A DNA stretch of 64,000 nt from Heterotrichella gracilis (Eukaryota; Sar; Xanthophyceae; Tribonematales; Xanthonemataceae): the NCBI GenBank assembly GCA_032358255.1, contig JAULBX010028160.1, positions 145,194 through 209,193 on the forward strand. The letters are read 5' to 3'. Below, piece after piece: positions 31,846 to 44,097 of this stretch; the first letter of the stretch is position 1; every line of letters starts with the position of its first letter. Below the pieces are notes generated by a model that worked only from the letters and a program-made list of their open reading frames with translations, had not been told where the DNA came from and made no database searches. Made by a program: the position numbers and the translations under genes.

Positions 31846-32065
31846 GGCGCGGCCACGTCACGGCAGCTGGATGCAGGCGGCAAGCACGCCCAGTAGCTCC
31901 CAATGAGATGCGGCCATGCCATGCCATGCCATGCCATGCCAGGTACAGGTGGCGCCGGGGTCGTGCGTGCTGGGCTCCAGCTGGGTGTGCGGCTGGAAGG
32001 CGGGTGGAGGTGGTGGAGGAGGTGGCTAAGCAGCTGCCGCCCGCCCAACTGGCTGCGGCCAGGCC
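31846..32065 (+). repeat. Decayed copies of the pfkB terminal exon and an ATGCC microsatellite
   Basis: CAATGAGGCGCGGCCA-like units around the real stop recur at about 31840-31905. The stretch 31975-32065 resembles the exon's region encoding EKVAKSLLPARLAP. A pentanucleotide (ATGCC) run is at about 31914-31940. Confidence 0.7.
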
Positions 32066-34690
32066 TGGTGCCGCCGGTGAAGATGTGGCCACACCATGGC
32101 GCACATGTGTTCCGGTGGCGCCACCACTGCTGCCTCGATTCACCAGGTGGCGCCTGTGCAGCTTGGGAGTAGGAGGCCATGCGATGCAAGTAGCATTGGC
32201 TCTTTCTGGGATCGGTTGACATTCGTCATTCGGCGCCGATGGATGGTGGGGGACCAATGGAGCAAGGGCCCATTCTGGTTGAGTTTAGGGTTCAGGGTTT
32301 AGGGCCATTCAGCTCAAATCAAGGGGTGTGAACCTAGATTAGGGGTCAGTCCACATTTACCAAATCCCGTTTCAATTTCACTTTGCCGGTGAGGGATACA
32401 ACCAGTGTAGCGCCGTGAACGCCTAGACCAACAGGTTCTAGGCATGAAGGGGGCTGGCAGATTGGTTGTTCGTCATGTAGGAAGTCGATGCTCCCTCATT
32501 GTCACAGCACCGGCCAACAGCAGTCCAAGGTGTAGGGTTTAGGGTGTGGAGGGCACGCAGCGGTTGGGAGGGGGGTGGCAGTGGCACCCAATGGCAGGGG
32601 TGCATTACTGCCGAATAGCAGGAACCAAACCATATTGCATTGCCTCGATGCGATTGGCTCAGTACAGCATTGCCAGGCTTTTCAGCACTTTTCAGCATTC
32701 ACATTGCCGTTAGACTGAATTGTGGCAGCAGAACTAGATTTCAGTTTATCATTATCAGGAGTACGGTACCAGTGCCGCATGTCATTGTATCTGTGTACTG
32801 ATGCATAGCTGTCAGTCTAGTCCATGGTGGCTGCAGTCTAGACCATGGTGGGTACTAGTGGTTGCGGCCTGCCAGTTGAGACGGTTGATCAGAGCCAACA
32901 ATTGTACCGGCGTACAAGGGAAGGGATCCAACAGACTCTAGATATCTGCCTCCAGGACTGTGGGGAGGTAGGGTTAAAAGCTTGCAAATATTTGGTGTTT
33001 TTTACCTGTGCCAAGCTCATCATGTTGGCGCGCAAGCAGATCGGCCCAGATTTTTTGGTAGATAACTTAGCTGCCCAGCTTTGGTGTATGTGTGCTACAA
33101 AAATGCGTCGCAATTGTACCTTTTTTCCATGTCACAGTTGAGGCCCTCATGTTATTTTTGACAATGTCATGCCAGTTCCCTTCACTTATTCTGAGCCGGC
33201 GGGCCATGTACCAGTATCGAAGGCCCGGTGCCACGGCGTTGTTGAACCATTCTCCATATAATGGCCACTGGCAGTACTATTTGTTGACCCAACGGCGGTG
33301 CTGGCACCTAGCACCTGAACTTCCCTTTTGTGTTATACCAGGTGTCAGCAGAGTAAGGGTCTAATTGGGGACCATTTGTCAAAGTCGCTTTGTTAAATTC
33401 GTAAGAACATGTTTTTTTACAAGTGGTACCAGTAATGTAACATGGCCCAGGCCAGCCTATGTGACCCTGAAAGCCAAAGTCTCTTTGAGATTCTGAAGCA
33501 ACACTGAAGCTGAAATATTTATCTCACAAAGTGGTGGGCATAGCAACTGTGCAGAGCCCCTACAAACCTCGTGAAAAAGCACACATTTTTATGTATATGC
33601 GGGCAGGCCAACTTCACCATTATTCCCCGTGGCCACCCTTCCACTAGAGGTTCCAAGTAAAACTGTTTGCACTACACAACTGGATACAGGTAGTTGCCTG
33701 ATACCATGCATGGACCTAGGCTAGCACGCGTAATACCACGTACACTCACACTGTTATTACAATGCTTGTTGAAAAGAGGAGCTTGAAGGGGGGAAACCAA
33801 CAGAAGGTCCAAGCAGCTCTATTCCACACTGTGACGTTGAATCAACCACCTTGCTGCCCACAGCGCACCGGCAGACCGACATGCAGTGGTAAGCAGGGCA
33901 GCAAAGCGTGGGCAGCGCACTTTTGAGTGGGGCATGACTGCACATCTGAAAAGGATGCACGTCATACACTAAAAAGGATGTGGACACTGTGTGGTGTGCG
34001 CATATGGCCTTTCCAACAGGAAAAACTCCAACAGTTGATCAGTTCTTGTGAAACGCAACCAGTAGCAGCAAAGTACAAGCTGCCAACAGGACTAAAAGTA
34101 TACCGGGTCGCTTGACCCACGTGGTTCAAAGAAATTCCTCACGAGTCATTGTATGGTATTACCAACAAGTGGAGAAACTATCACTCCTAGCACACCTCTC
34201 TGCCAAGAAAACAGCTGGGACCCAGGCAAAGCACAGAGGCTACTTTCACAACCACTTCTACACACTGTTGTTGGTGCAGCAAATTGTGCAAACCTGTATG
34301 ACTACGTAGTATACCACAGCAACAACCATTTAATCTGCAACTAGAACACACCCCACCCTACGAGGAAAACTAAGTGACAAAAACGTGGCAGATGCCCTTG
34401 CTGCGTCACAACCCAGCTTGGGCTGTTAGACGTGGCTGTAGGACTAGTCACCCTATGCAGTAAAAAGCTTGAACAACTCAACCCGCAGCCCCAAAATAAG
34501 GTTACGTATTTCTATTGTTTATGTACTGTTATTACACGGTGTATTATCACCAGGATGTCACCCAGCAACAGCTTGGTTCATGTGTTGTCCTACACCCAAA
34601 ACCCTTCCAGTTGGCACTGTTGGTACCACTATCGGTGGCAGTCGCGCTTGCAACTGCACAACACCCCAGCATATGCATGCCTATACACAC
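32066..34690. other. Long intergenic region
   Basis: About 2.6 kb holds short TTTAGGG-like tracts (around 32284-32300 and 32535) and a partly duplicated CCATGGTGG stretch at 32818-32860. I see no gene with family features or splice phasing. Confidence 0.45.
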
Positions 34691-34759
34691 TCACTCCTCC
34701 AGCGCCTCCATGAACCCTAAACCCTAAACCCACTCCTCCATCAACCCTAAACCCTAGAT
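34690..34759 (-). repeat. Copies of a terminal-exon tail within CCCTAAA repeats
   Basis: The bases around the stop of the adjacent gene (CACTCCTCCAATGCCTCCAT) recur twice at about 34697-34720 and 34730-34741. They are separated by AACCCTAAACCCTA. The unit is only about 30-35 bp, the smallest ladder in the window. Confidence 0.82.
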
Positions 34760-37573
34760 TCACTCCTCCAATGCCTCCATAAACCTTGCAAACTGCAAGG
34801 CGCTGTGGGCGGCGGGGTCTGTGATGTCTGGCAGGGCAGCCAGGCCCAGCCTGCTTGGCTGCCTGGGTGCCCCCGACCCTGCCCTGTTGGCCTTGTGCAT
34901 CGCTAGGAGGTCGCACTTCTCCACCGCCTTGGGGACAAAGGGAGTTGTCGGGCTTGCTTCGCCCACCTCATCCTCCCCTTCCACCGAGACGTAGCGCTCC
35001 TCCCCCTCGGCCATCAGCGCGCGGTTGCCGCCCAGCGGCGCCCGCTTGTCGCCATTGCCATTGGCGCCCGCCCCCTGGGATGCGGCTTCCTCACGCTCGG
35101 TGCTGTACTCGGTGCGCTCGAGGGGCAGGGAGGAGAACTGCCTTTGGTTTTCCAGGGCATTCCTGCACAGTTGCGTGATTAGGGTTTAGGGGTTTTTTCG
35201 AGGTGGCGTGTTTAGGGTTCAAGGTTTAGGGTGTCTGTAGGGGTCAGGCTTCAGGGCTACGTGTGCAGGGTTTCATACAAGCAACAACCCATGGAATGAC
35301 TGGTGGCACAGCGTCAGAAGTGGGATTGGTGTGTAGGGTTTTGGACGTGCCTGCGCCTGGACTTTTGCACAAAGGGCTTTGCGACCTCGCTCCACCGCTG
35401 CCACGCGTGCTGGGGGCTAAAGCTCTCTGCCTCCATCCCCTCGCGCTGCTGGGCGGTCAAGCCTGCGGACTTGATGCTGGCGCACTTGGGTGGCGTAGCT
35501 GGCGCGGGCTGGCTGGAACCCCTGGGTGTGGTGCTCTCGGTGGGGATGTATTTGCTGGCCACCTGTAAAGGGGGGGAACACCTGGTTAGGGGGTAGAGTT
35601 TGGGTTTTGGACTATGGGTTCAAGGTGATGGGTGTGGTGCTTTTCAAGCGGTTGTACTTGCCTGGCCACCAGGCCTGCGATGGCGCCACTTTAGAATTTG
35701 GGTTGAGGGTTGGGGCTGGTGGGCACGGCTAGCATGGCGGGCAGTCAAACAGGGTTGTACCAGGAGGTCAAAAGACAACTCGAATCAGGTTTGAGGCTTC
35801 TCACCCTTCAACCTCGTTCCATGCAGCGGTCAGCATCTACCACCCAGGTTGCTACGATAGCCAAACCCTACACCCCACACCTACACCCTAACCCCCAGGT
35901 TGCTACGATAGCCAAACCCTACACCCCACACCTACACCCTAACCCCCAGGTTGCTACGATAGCCAAACCCTACACCCCACACCTACACCCTAACCCCCAG
36001 GTTGCTACGACAGCCAAACCCTACACCCCACACCTACACCCTAACCCCCAGGTTGCTACGACAGCCACACCCTACACCCCACACCTACACCCTAACCCCA
36101 CTGGGGCGTACCTTGAGCCACTTGTTCCATGCGCCCCGGCCATCCCTGGGGCTCTCTCCCGCCCTGGCCTGCTCCAGGGCCCTCTCCAGGGCGCCTGCAT
36201 ACTCCCAGCACGTGTCTGACTCCCCCGCAACGTCCATGGACAGCTGCGAGTTGGCCCTCTGGAGGGGAGGTGCTGTCCAGGGCTTGGCGATGTTCAGCGA
36301 TTGCGGGTGGCGCACTGAAGCAGTCATGATGTTACTCCACGACGATGTCTTTGACGTGTGTTGGGTGGTGGTGTTGGGCGGGTGGCCTGGTGCGTGTTTT
36401 GACTTGAGAGGTGGTGGGCCTGTGCTCTGGCTCTGGGCGGGTGGTTCAGACTTGCAATTCGCCACTAGCAGGGCTTGACTCCGACTTGTTCGGCTGGCGA
36501 AAGGAGGTGATAGAACCTGTTCCAAGGAACACGTGGACGTCAGAGGTGGTTTTAGGCGATATGGGCCGAAGAGAGGGGGTAGAGACCAGGAGGCGTGGCA
36601 TGGACCCCAGATGGGTGCAAGGGGCGCTAGTGCTGCCAGTACCGCCCCGCACCTGTTTTGACGAAGCGGATACTTGACAACGTGAGGACGTGAGTGGGTA
36701 GAGGATAAGGGGGTAGCAGGGCTGTTGCGCTGAGCTTTCGGATGGAGGCACGAGTGGGGAACGAAGGTTCCACCAGCTAGCAGATCGAAGCAATTCAATT
36801 CAAGCGGCGAACAGACAACTTGCGCTGGGAAAGACGTGGCTGTAATTAGCAAGCAGTCGAGCAATACTCCTGTCACACGCCGTGTGGGTGTCTACACCGG
36901 GGTCGGGGGAGGCAGAGTGTGGAAACTGTGGTTGCAACGAATTCGAAGTCCAAGGCAGCTTGCCTGTGTACCTTTGTACCTCGTTTGGGCCTGACCAGCG
37001 TGAATGAACAAACACACGTGCGGGCTTGGTAAAAAGACTCCAACGGATAGCTTCACGGTGGGCGAAGGGCGAAGCTAACAAGTCAATGGGCAGACTAAAT
37101 ATCACCGCCACGACTACAGTCGCTTGGAGCGCCTGTGTGCCAGCTTGTCTAGCAAGTGACCCGTGGCGTTAGAAGCTTTGTCTAGATCTAACTGGGCAAA
37201 CTTTGCGTCGTAAGCCGGCTAACACCCAAGTAAGTCCCCTGCTTACCGTGGCAACATCTGCCGTTGGAGCGTCAGTCTCTTGATCTGGATGGGAAGCGGT
37301 TCCCTTCACCTACAACCTCCCTTGAGCAGCAACCTGGATCCAGGCAGAGAGAGCCACCAGCGTTGAGTTGCTTTGGGTTTTAAGGTAGAACAAAGCAGGG
37401 AAGGACACGCAGGGATGCACACGCGCGGTTGAAAGGCAGCAAGGAAGGTGGGGTGTTCACGCGGAGAGGTGGGGGGCATGACAGGCACAGGAGCTGGGGG
37501 CTGTTGGGCAGTGGCCACGCGGGCGCTTACTGAACCAAAACTGCTGCAATAGGCGCATATCTGACTCACTCAT
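34760..37573 (-). CDS. Unrecognised 286-residue protein
   Basis: The proposed exons are 37573-37531, 36314-36112, 35562-35351 and 35162-34760, with consistent phases. The first exon (MSESDMRLLQQFWF) is joined by a 1.2-kb intron and is the least certain; an alternative ATG at 36327 would give 276 residues. The exon 3-to-4 intron uses a GC donor (AG|GCACGT), because only that choice keeps the frame open. I recognise no domain. The N-terminal third is helical and includes WEYAGALERALEQARAGES. The middle is Pro/Ser/Lys-rich with HAWQRWSEVAKPF. The C-terminal part is acidic and low-complexity and ends in a short helix (ALQFARFMEALEE). There is no membrane segment. A five-copy 51-bp minisatellite starts right after the donor of the 36112 exon. 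Confidence 0.6.
35625..35670 (-). repeat. Copy of the start of exon 35351-35562
   Basis: This degenerate match to the VASKYIPTESTTP-encoding exon start, including the acceptor side, lies about 95 bp upstream on the transcribed strand and next to TTTGGGTTTTGG sequence. Confidence 0.65.
35848..36102. repeat. 51-bp minisatellite, five units
   Basis: Units start at 35848, 35899, 35950, 36001 and 36052. They are nearly identical (TAG/CAG variant after GTTGCTACGA). Each consists of a unique GTTGCTACGA-type core plus CCCTACACC/CCCTAACC telomere-like words. Because 51 is divisible by 3, the plus strand gives a chance open frame of 17-residue repeats. The array ends about 10 bp from the exon at 36112-36314. 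Confidence 0.95.
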
Positions 37574-38572
37574 GGCTGGATGCCTTGGAATGGACGGGAA
37601 GGGACAAGGCAGAGGGTAACACCTGGCCTGAGGCAAGCTAGCTGCGTGGCATGCGTGCCCGAATGCACTGTCTAGCTTCGTGGCGTACCTGTGGGGTCTT
37701 CAAAGTGTAGGTAGTAGCTGGATAGCGACACGCACAAAGACCCAAGAAAGGAAGACGCAGGAGAAGCAAGCTAGAAGTAGATAAGCTCTGAATGATGCCT
37801 GCGGAAACCTTTCGAAGGTTTGGCAATAGGAGGGTGGCGACGCGACTGGATCGGTTTTCCACAGCACTACGCGAAGCAGTACCGCGTGCCAGCGGTAATT
37901 GTGTACTTGTACCAACCGAGGGGACTCGCCAGCGTACCGCCACAGTACCAGATTGCACGTGCCAAGGTACCAGAGCGCACATGTCAGTCACGAAGTACTT
38001 TTCAGGGCAAAAAGCCGCATGTAAACGTACCAGCATTTGGATGTAATATGGGACAGTTTCTGTACCGCTTTGCATGTGCGCACTGCCAATTGCCCCCGGC
38101 CGCGGGCGGCAGAATCTGATCGCGTGGCAAAGATACCCTATTTCCTAGCCTAGCCCCGAGGGAACAGTGGTCATGCCAACGCTGAGTACAAGCTGTGATG
38201 GCCTGGCAGCAAGCTCAAAAGTGTCATGGACACCCGTATGCGGACACTGCACCCCAGGATCAACCCCCCAGGATCAACAGTACAGAACAGCCAACTGGTT
38301 GCAAAGTTCAGTGTCACAGCGCGCTGCAGCGTTGAGTATCAGTGGTCACAGTCTCCAGAGTGCAAACTGCGCATGTGTGTGTGTTCATCAACAGACCAGG
38401 GTCCCTCAATACAAGTGCCCAAAGACTTTCAGTAAAGCATATATCAATACATATGTCGAGCAGCGGATCACCGAGTCACCCTGAGGCTAGCCACCTAAGG
38501 CGCAGGTGACACATGTGTGCCCCGCACGTGTGTGCCAAGCCGCTGTGAAAGTGTGCACCTTAACCACACAGA
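37574..38572. other. Intergenic region
   Basis: No coding or repeat feature is supported here. It holds the 5' flank of the 286-residue protein gene and the 3' flank of the transporter gene. Confidence 0.4.
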
Positions 38573-41500
38573 TCAGGCGAAATTTGAGCTATCTAACGTG
38601 ATGACGTTGAGCGAGTCTGCTTCCCGCCCCTTGAGCGCTCGTTGCAGCACCCACCGCAGCAAGTTGATGACCACCCAACCCCCAAGCATCACATATGCGG
38701 TACACGTGAACAGCGCCTTGGGCCCATGTGTACCGTAGATCAGCCCGCCTGCAAGCCCGCCCAGCCCATACCCCAGCCCGCTGTACATGGTCGTGAACAT
38801 CCCCTGGGAGGTGGCCTCCATACCTGTAGGGGGGGAAAGCACTGCCAGCTATGCGCTCTGACTTCGAGAAGCCCTGGGTGCAGGGTTTCCCTCTTTGCAC
38901 AACTACCGCCACCCACCACCACACTAGGGACGCACATGTATGCATGCAGCGTGTGCACATGCATCTATCCTGGAATTGTACGGTCCACTGCGCATGCAGC
39001 AAGCATGCCACTGACCACCAGGGGTTAAGGGTTTAGGGTTTTGACTCACTTGGTGCTGCGCTTCCAGCTTCATTGACCCAGCAGAGGAGCATGTGTGCCA
39101 CCTTTTACCATTTGCAGTTAGAAATTGAAAGTTTGGGCTCACCTGGAGGGGTGATGCGGCTGCTTTTCACCGTCCCAGCCGCCCACGCGCATGCAAATGT
39201 CTGCCCATGCAGCAGCTCCACCCGCAACACCAGCCAGACATTTCCCCCGTGGGGCAGCGTGGCATGTTCGCACTTTCTACCACTGGCCTAACGCTTTTGT
39301 TTGGGCTCACCTGGCGGGGCGATGCGGCTGCTTTTCACCGTCCCAGCCGCCCACGCGCACGCAAACGTCAGCCCATGTAATAGCTCCACCGGCAGCACAA
39401 ACCACACGTTCCCCCATGACGACAGCGTGGCATAGCAGGCGCATCGCGCCACGTAGGCCAGCAGCACCAGGTTGAGTATGGCGTTGATGCCAAACATGTT
39501 GATGAGGCGGCCGCTGAGGGCAAACAGGGGCACCTCTGAGGAGCATGCGATGAAGATGGTCATGCCCATCAGCGCCTCGGAACCGCCTGCGGTGGGACGG
39601 TGGGGGGCTGGAGTCAGTGATTCTGCTATTTATTGTAATCTAGTATGGTTAAGGTACTGTCCGTTTGCTCAGTGGCCAAGAAAGGGAACCTGAGATGGTG
39701 GCAGGTTGCCCTAAACCCTGAGGGCAAACAGGGGCACCTCTGAGGAGCATGCGATGAAGATGGTCATGCCCTCAGAGCCGCCTGCGGAGGGACGGTGGGG
39801 TGTAGAGTGGCAGAGTAAGAGAGGTGGGAACGGCGGCAGGTTGATGAGGTCTGTGCATGTGGTCATGCCCCTGAGCAACTCGGCCAGCCTGCCATGCCAT
39901 GTGGTGCTGGCATTGGCATCGCATGGCGCGACCATGAGGGCCCTCCTTGGCATGTCGTTCTCCTTCATTTCCCCCCCAATTCACTCAATGCAGTGCAAGC
40001 ACATTGAGGAGGAGAGGCCGAAAAGAGAAGCTTCTCCTTTCCATTACCTAGCTGGTCCAGGTACAGAAACAGGTAGCCCTCAATGACCCCAATGCCGTAT
40101 CCCATGAGGATTGCCGTCAGGAAGAAAGGCGCCGCCTCCGGGTTGGAGAACAGCAGCCTCAACCCCTGAATGATGTTGGGGTGGACCGAGTCGTCGGCAG
40201 CCGGGGGCTGCTGCTGGCCACCTGTTGGAACACAACCACAGTGAATAATAACACTAATCAATGTAAATCTAGTTGACGCACTGGGATTGAGATCATGATT
40301 TTGATTGCGTGATGTTGGGGTGGACCAAGTTGTCCGCAGGCGGGGGCTGCTGCTGGGCACCTGTTGAAACACAGCCACGACCACGGTTGATGATACACTA
40401 CCTAAGTGTCCACTGTTAATGTACTGCAATTATCAACTGCACTGGGATCGTGATAACAATTGCAGCCCACATTTGCGCCTGCAATTGCACATGCATGTAA
40501 AGCAGTGCTCACAATCCCTCTAAAGTCAAGGGGTACTAGACAAGTCAACCCCTTAAATATTGACCACCAATCACCTGCTGAAAGGCCGGCTTGCGGCTTT
40601 GCTACCCCATTGGCCTGCGGTTGACTACCATGCTCCCCAGCCAGCAGTGGCGTGGTGAGCGCCTGCTGTGATTCCCGTGCAGGCCCACTATGGTTCGCCA
40701 CCGCCAAGTCTGCATGGCCATTGGCGGGCGAACTATGGCCCACTACTGCCAGGTCAGCATGGCCGTTGGTGTGCGCATCAGCAGCAGGATCGGCGTCGGC
40801 GGCGGCGGTTTGCCCCGCCAGTTTCTGTTGCAGCCGTGCCGCGTGGCGCTCATACAGCGGCTGGAAGCTGATCATGAGCGAGGGTATGAAGGTGAGGAGG
40901 CAGAAAACAAAGTAGCACACGAACGCGTAGTAGATGTTGTAGCGGTCGATGACGCCCCCCACCAGCGCGCTGCAGATGCCCCACCCGGCCGCGCCCCACA
41001 GCCGCTGCTGGCCGTAGTCCGAGTCCTGGAGGTGGGGGGGATGTAGGCGTCACAGCCAGACTCCTGACATGTTGTAACTGGCGCCTTGTGACTGACAGGG
41101 TGTAAATGACTAGCACCCAACATGCAATGCTGTCTGATGCGATGCTATTATGGCTGTGTAGCTGAATGCATGAATGATATAACTTGTTAACTTCCAGGTT
41201 GCAAGTAGTGGACATGCAAGGCTGTCTGCTATTTTGGTCACATCGCTGGGATGTAGTCGTTGAAGTGCATTTCATGTTGCATGCATGGCATGGCTGTTGC
41301 GTGCATGTCAAGGCATGAACCACATTCAAACCACCTGTAACTGTCTGGCTCACAACCCTCCTGAGGCAGATGCAGGGTGTATCAGCACAACACGATTCCC
41401 GCCGACAGGCCACCAAACATGCCGTCCCCACCTCCCACCCTTTTCCACCGCAGCACTGCTCCTTGGTATCAGCCATCACATCGTAGCCACCGCAAACCCT

Positions 41501-43281
41501 AACCCCAAACCCTAGCCTCCTACCTTTTTTATTGACGCGAGAACGGCGGTGTCAGCCATGATCATGGTAGGCTCCAGCATCGTAGTCACCCCAAACCCTA
41601 ACCCTAAGCCCTAAGCCCTAACCCCAAACCCTAATCTCCTATATTCTTTATTGACGCGAGCACTGCAGTGTCAGCCATGATCACGGCGGGCACCGATATC
41701 ATAGCCACCGCAAACCCTAACCCTAAATCCTAGCCTCCTACCTTTTTTATTGAAGCCAGCACGGCAGTGTCAGCCATGAACATGGCGGGCACCAGCATCG
41801 TAGTCACCCCAAACCCTAACCCTAAGCCCTAAGCCCTAACCCCAAACCCTAATCTCCCACCTTCTTTATTGAAGCCAGCACGGCAGTGTCAGCCATAATC
41901 ATGGTTGGCACCGACACCACATCGCAGAACAGAATTATCCCCAGCAGCGCGCCAAAGGCCCGCGCCATAGGCAACGTGAGTGCGAGGCGCGCAAAGGTGG
42001 ATATGAAAAGGGTGGTCAGGAAAATGATCCGGTAGGCCTGGAACCGATCGGCCACCATGCTCCATACGCTTCCTGCAGGGACGGGGGAGTAATTGGTATG
42101 ACGAGAGGTTATACTTGCAGGCCAGGATTTAGAGTTTAGGGTTTAGGGTTAAACAGCCTTGCAGTGCACGTCTAGGTTGTACAGTGCAGGCCAACACCAA
42201 CAGCAGTGCAGTGCAGTGCATGTCCGAAACATCATTCAGCAAGACGTGCAAGCTGGAGGGGGAGTGAATATTGTGATGAGGTTTTCCTGGCAGTGCACGC
42301 CAGCAGCATCACCCAGTAAGTCACCAGACCGCAGGCGACTTAGTAAGTCTTGACAGTATGTGTCAAGTGGGCCCAGGTGGGGATGAGGGGCGGGTTGGGC
42401 TGTGTAGGCGTTGCATGTAACAGGGGTATTGTGCACCCCCCCAGTTTCCAAGCAGCGACACTGCAGGCTGACACCTGTCCAAAGAGGGCAGGTGTGTGCG
42501 GGGTGCGGGGGTGGCGCGAGTCAACACGGCATCAACCTAGGACCGGAGGGAACAGCCACGTTTAGGGTAAAACCCTAAACCCTACACCCACCTGCCCCAG
42601 CTGACACCATGGGCCTGATGGCCCCTATAATCCCGATCTGCTCCTTGCTGATCCCCAGGCGAGTGAAGAACAGGTTGGTGTATGGACTCACGCTGGCCTG
42701 GGCGCCCAGGTAGATGAAGTACCATAGCTGCACAGGGAGGGCAGGGTTCGGTCCACAAAACACACCCTTTGGCTTGGGTACAGGGAAACATGCGGTACCA
42801 CACACAAACAAGGGGCGACACCACAAATGTGCAGAACGAACACCCTATGGGCTTGGGTACAGACACACAGCTTATACATCCCTTCATGGCTCAGCCCTCT
42901 TAACCAGCTAGTTGGCAGGCATGGCACATAGATAACACTGCTGGGGACAGTGCATACCCAAATGGACTGCTGAAAGAGTGCTGATAGACAGCCGTGCTGG
43001 GTGAAGGGTTCTGAGTGAAGGGTTCTAGATGAAGGGTGGTAGATGCTAAAGAACGGCAACGGTCCCCCTTAAATAAGAGGGAGTAGTAAAGTACTACAAG
43101 CCACTGGGGCAACTGACTTTGAGACCCTACAGCAAGTAGGTCCAAAAGGAACCAGGCTGGAGCACAAAACACTGCCTCCGTCCAACAATGACACTACAAA
43201 GGGGATCTGAGGGCTCCTTGAGCACCCATTAGCGCTCACCTTCACCACCCATAGGCGGGGTGCAGCCTCGTCCGGGCCCAT
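38573..43281 (-). CDS. MFSD6-like major facilitator superfamily transporter
   Basis: Seven exons, 43281-43240, 42727-42592, 42072-41861, 41025-40575, 40221-40048, 39586-39311 and 38823-38573, give 513 residues with consistent phases. The protein matches the MFS_1-like/MFSD6 family: LWYFIYLGAQASVSPYTNLFF opening TM1, IGIIGAIRPMV, then WSMVADRFQ in the first cytoplasmic loop, DYGQQRLWGAAGWGICSALVGG, FALSGRLINMFG, LPVELLHGLTFACAWAA and GMEATSQGMFTTMYSGLGYG. About 12 membrane helices can be drawn. A ~90-residue hydrophilic loop between helices 6 and 7 contains a two-unit NGHADLAV repeat. The substrate is unknown and I do not infer one. It reads divergently from the gene starting at 44098. Exons 3, 5 and 6 have partial copies. 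Confidence 0.87.
39130..39275 (-). repeat. Copy of the end of transporter exon 6
   Basis: About 140 bases match 39302-39440, including the GTGAGCCC donor, with small changes that break the frame. The copy lies 170 bp downstream on the transcribed strand. Confidence 0.87.
39715..39802 (-). repeat. Copy of the start of transporter exon 6 with acceptor
   Basis: The sequence closely matches 39518-39600, including the CCGCAG acceptor, with a 9-base deletion near the exon start. It lies upstream on the transcribed strand, next to CCCTAAACCCT. Confidence 0.87.
40300..40375 (-). repeat. Copy of the start of transporter exon 5 with acceptor
   Basis: It matches 40170-40235 (the GQQQPPAADDSVHPNII part) almost base for base, including the CAACAG acceptor. 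It is in the upstream intron. Confidence 0.87.
41520..41860 (-). repeat. Three copies of the end of transporter exon 3 alternating with CCCTAAC repeats
   Basis: Starts at about 41521, 41641 and 41752 precede the real exon end at 41861. Each copy holds the donor, ~45 bases of exon (MADTAVLASIK-K) and a short intervening segment. Each is then followed by 30-50 bp of CCCTAACCCTAAGCCCTAA. The unit is about 110-120 bp. In two copies the part encoding MADTAVLASIKK is still open. Confidence 0.9.
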
Positions 43282-44097
43282 CGTGTGCTACAACTCAGAC
43301 AGGGCTGCGTTCAAAGGCCGCCTGTTGCATAGGTGTCACCCAGCTTCCAAATGCGAGCCCCAGGCGCCGTAATGTCCTCTGTAACTTGTAACGCTCGAGC
43401 AAACACGTTGATAAGGTTGCAAAAGGGGTCGTCTTTGGGCAAACCGAGGCCCTGCGAGGTCAGATTTGGCGCCCTGGTGGGGGTTCAGGCATGGCTGCTG
43501 TATGAAACAGCGCGGCTGCACCAAATCCACGCAAAACCCGTCTTGTCAAGGGTTGTCAAACAACAGAGGCGTTGCAGAAGGGAATCCACGACTGGTGGTT
43601 GCAGGCACTTTAGCAGGATGCAATACGAAGGTTGTGTGTCCCAACTTTTAAAGCTGCCAAGGCCGGTAGGTACCCTATGGGGCCCACGTGCGTTGGCTGC
43701 CACTGGCACATGCACTTTTCCCCCAGATGGGTTTTGCCGAAAAGTGGCTGGACAACCTAGACTGTGCTACACACACCGCCCGTGGTCTGTTGGGTTGTTC
43801 AAGCTTTCGCAATGCCAAAGCGTTTTGGTTCGTTCTAGAGTGGCTTGGCATGGGACCAGATGCCACGATGGATGTCCCAGGACCAGTGGTTTGGAAAGTG
43901 AACAGGACTAAGAACTAAGCTTGTGTGGTTGGTGTAACGGCAGGCTTCGTTCTCTCTCTATTGCCGATGGTCCACTGGATCTACCACGCTCTGCATGCCA
44001 TAGATTTCCCTTGCTGTTGCAGACACCACTATTGACCCTTGCCTAAGCAGACAGTACTATTTGTTTGAAAAAAAGACACACAAGTAGGAAGTGTCAG
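43282..44097. promoter_or_regulatory. Shared upstream region of the MFSD6-like (-) and plastid-type (+) genes
   Basis: This 816-bp head-to-head spacer presumably carries both promoters. It contains a chance 192-codon open stretch (43333-43911) that begins with GTG and has no recognisable features. No core promoter element is clear. Confidence 0.4.

Noticed and set aside
32845-33141. 98-codon ATG-initiated ORF in the long intergenic region
   Set aside because: It shows no family similarity, no adjoining exon with matching phase, and mixed Cys/Trp-rich composition like random translation.
35710-36219. ORF encoding five VATIAKPYTPHLHPNPQ repeats
   Set aside because: It is the 51-bp minisatellite read on the strand opposite to the gene. 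The unit length is divisible by three, so the frame stays open by accident.
43333-43911. 192-codon open frame in the divergent promoter region
   Set aside because: It begins with GTG, has no recognisable domain, transit or membrane feature, and sits between two well-phased divergent genes. An open stretch of this length is expected by chance in 64 kb at this base composition.
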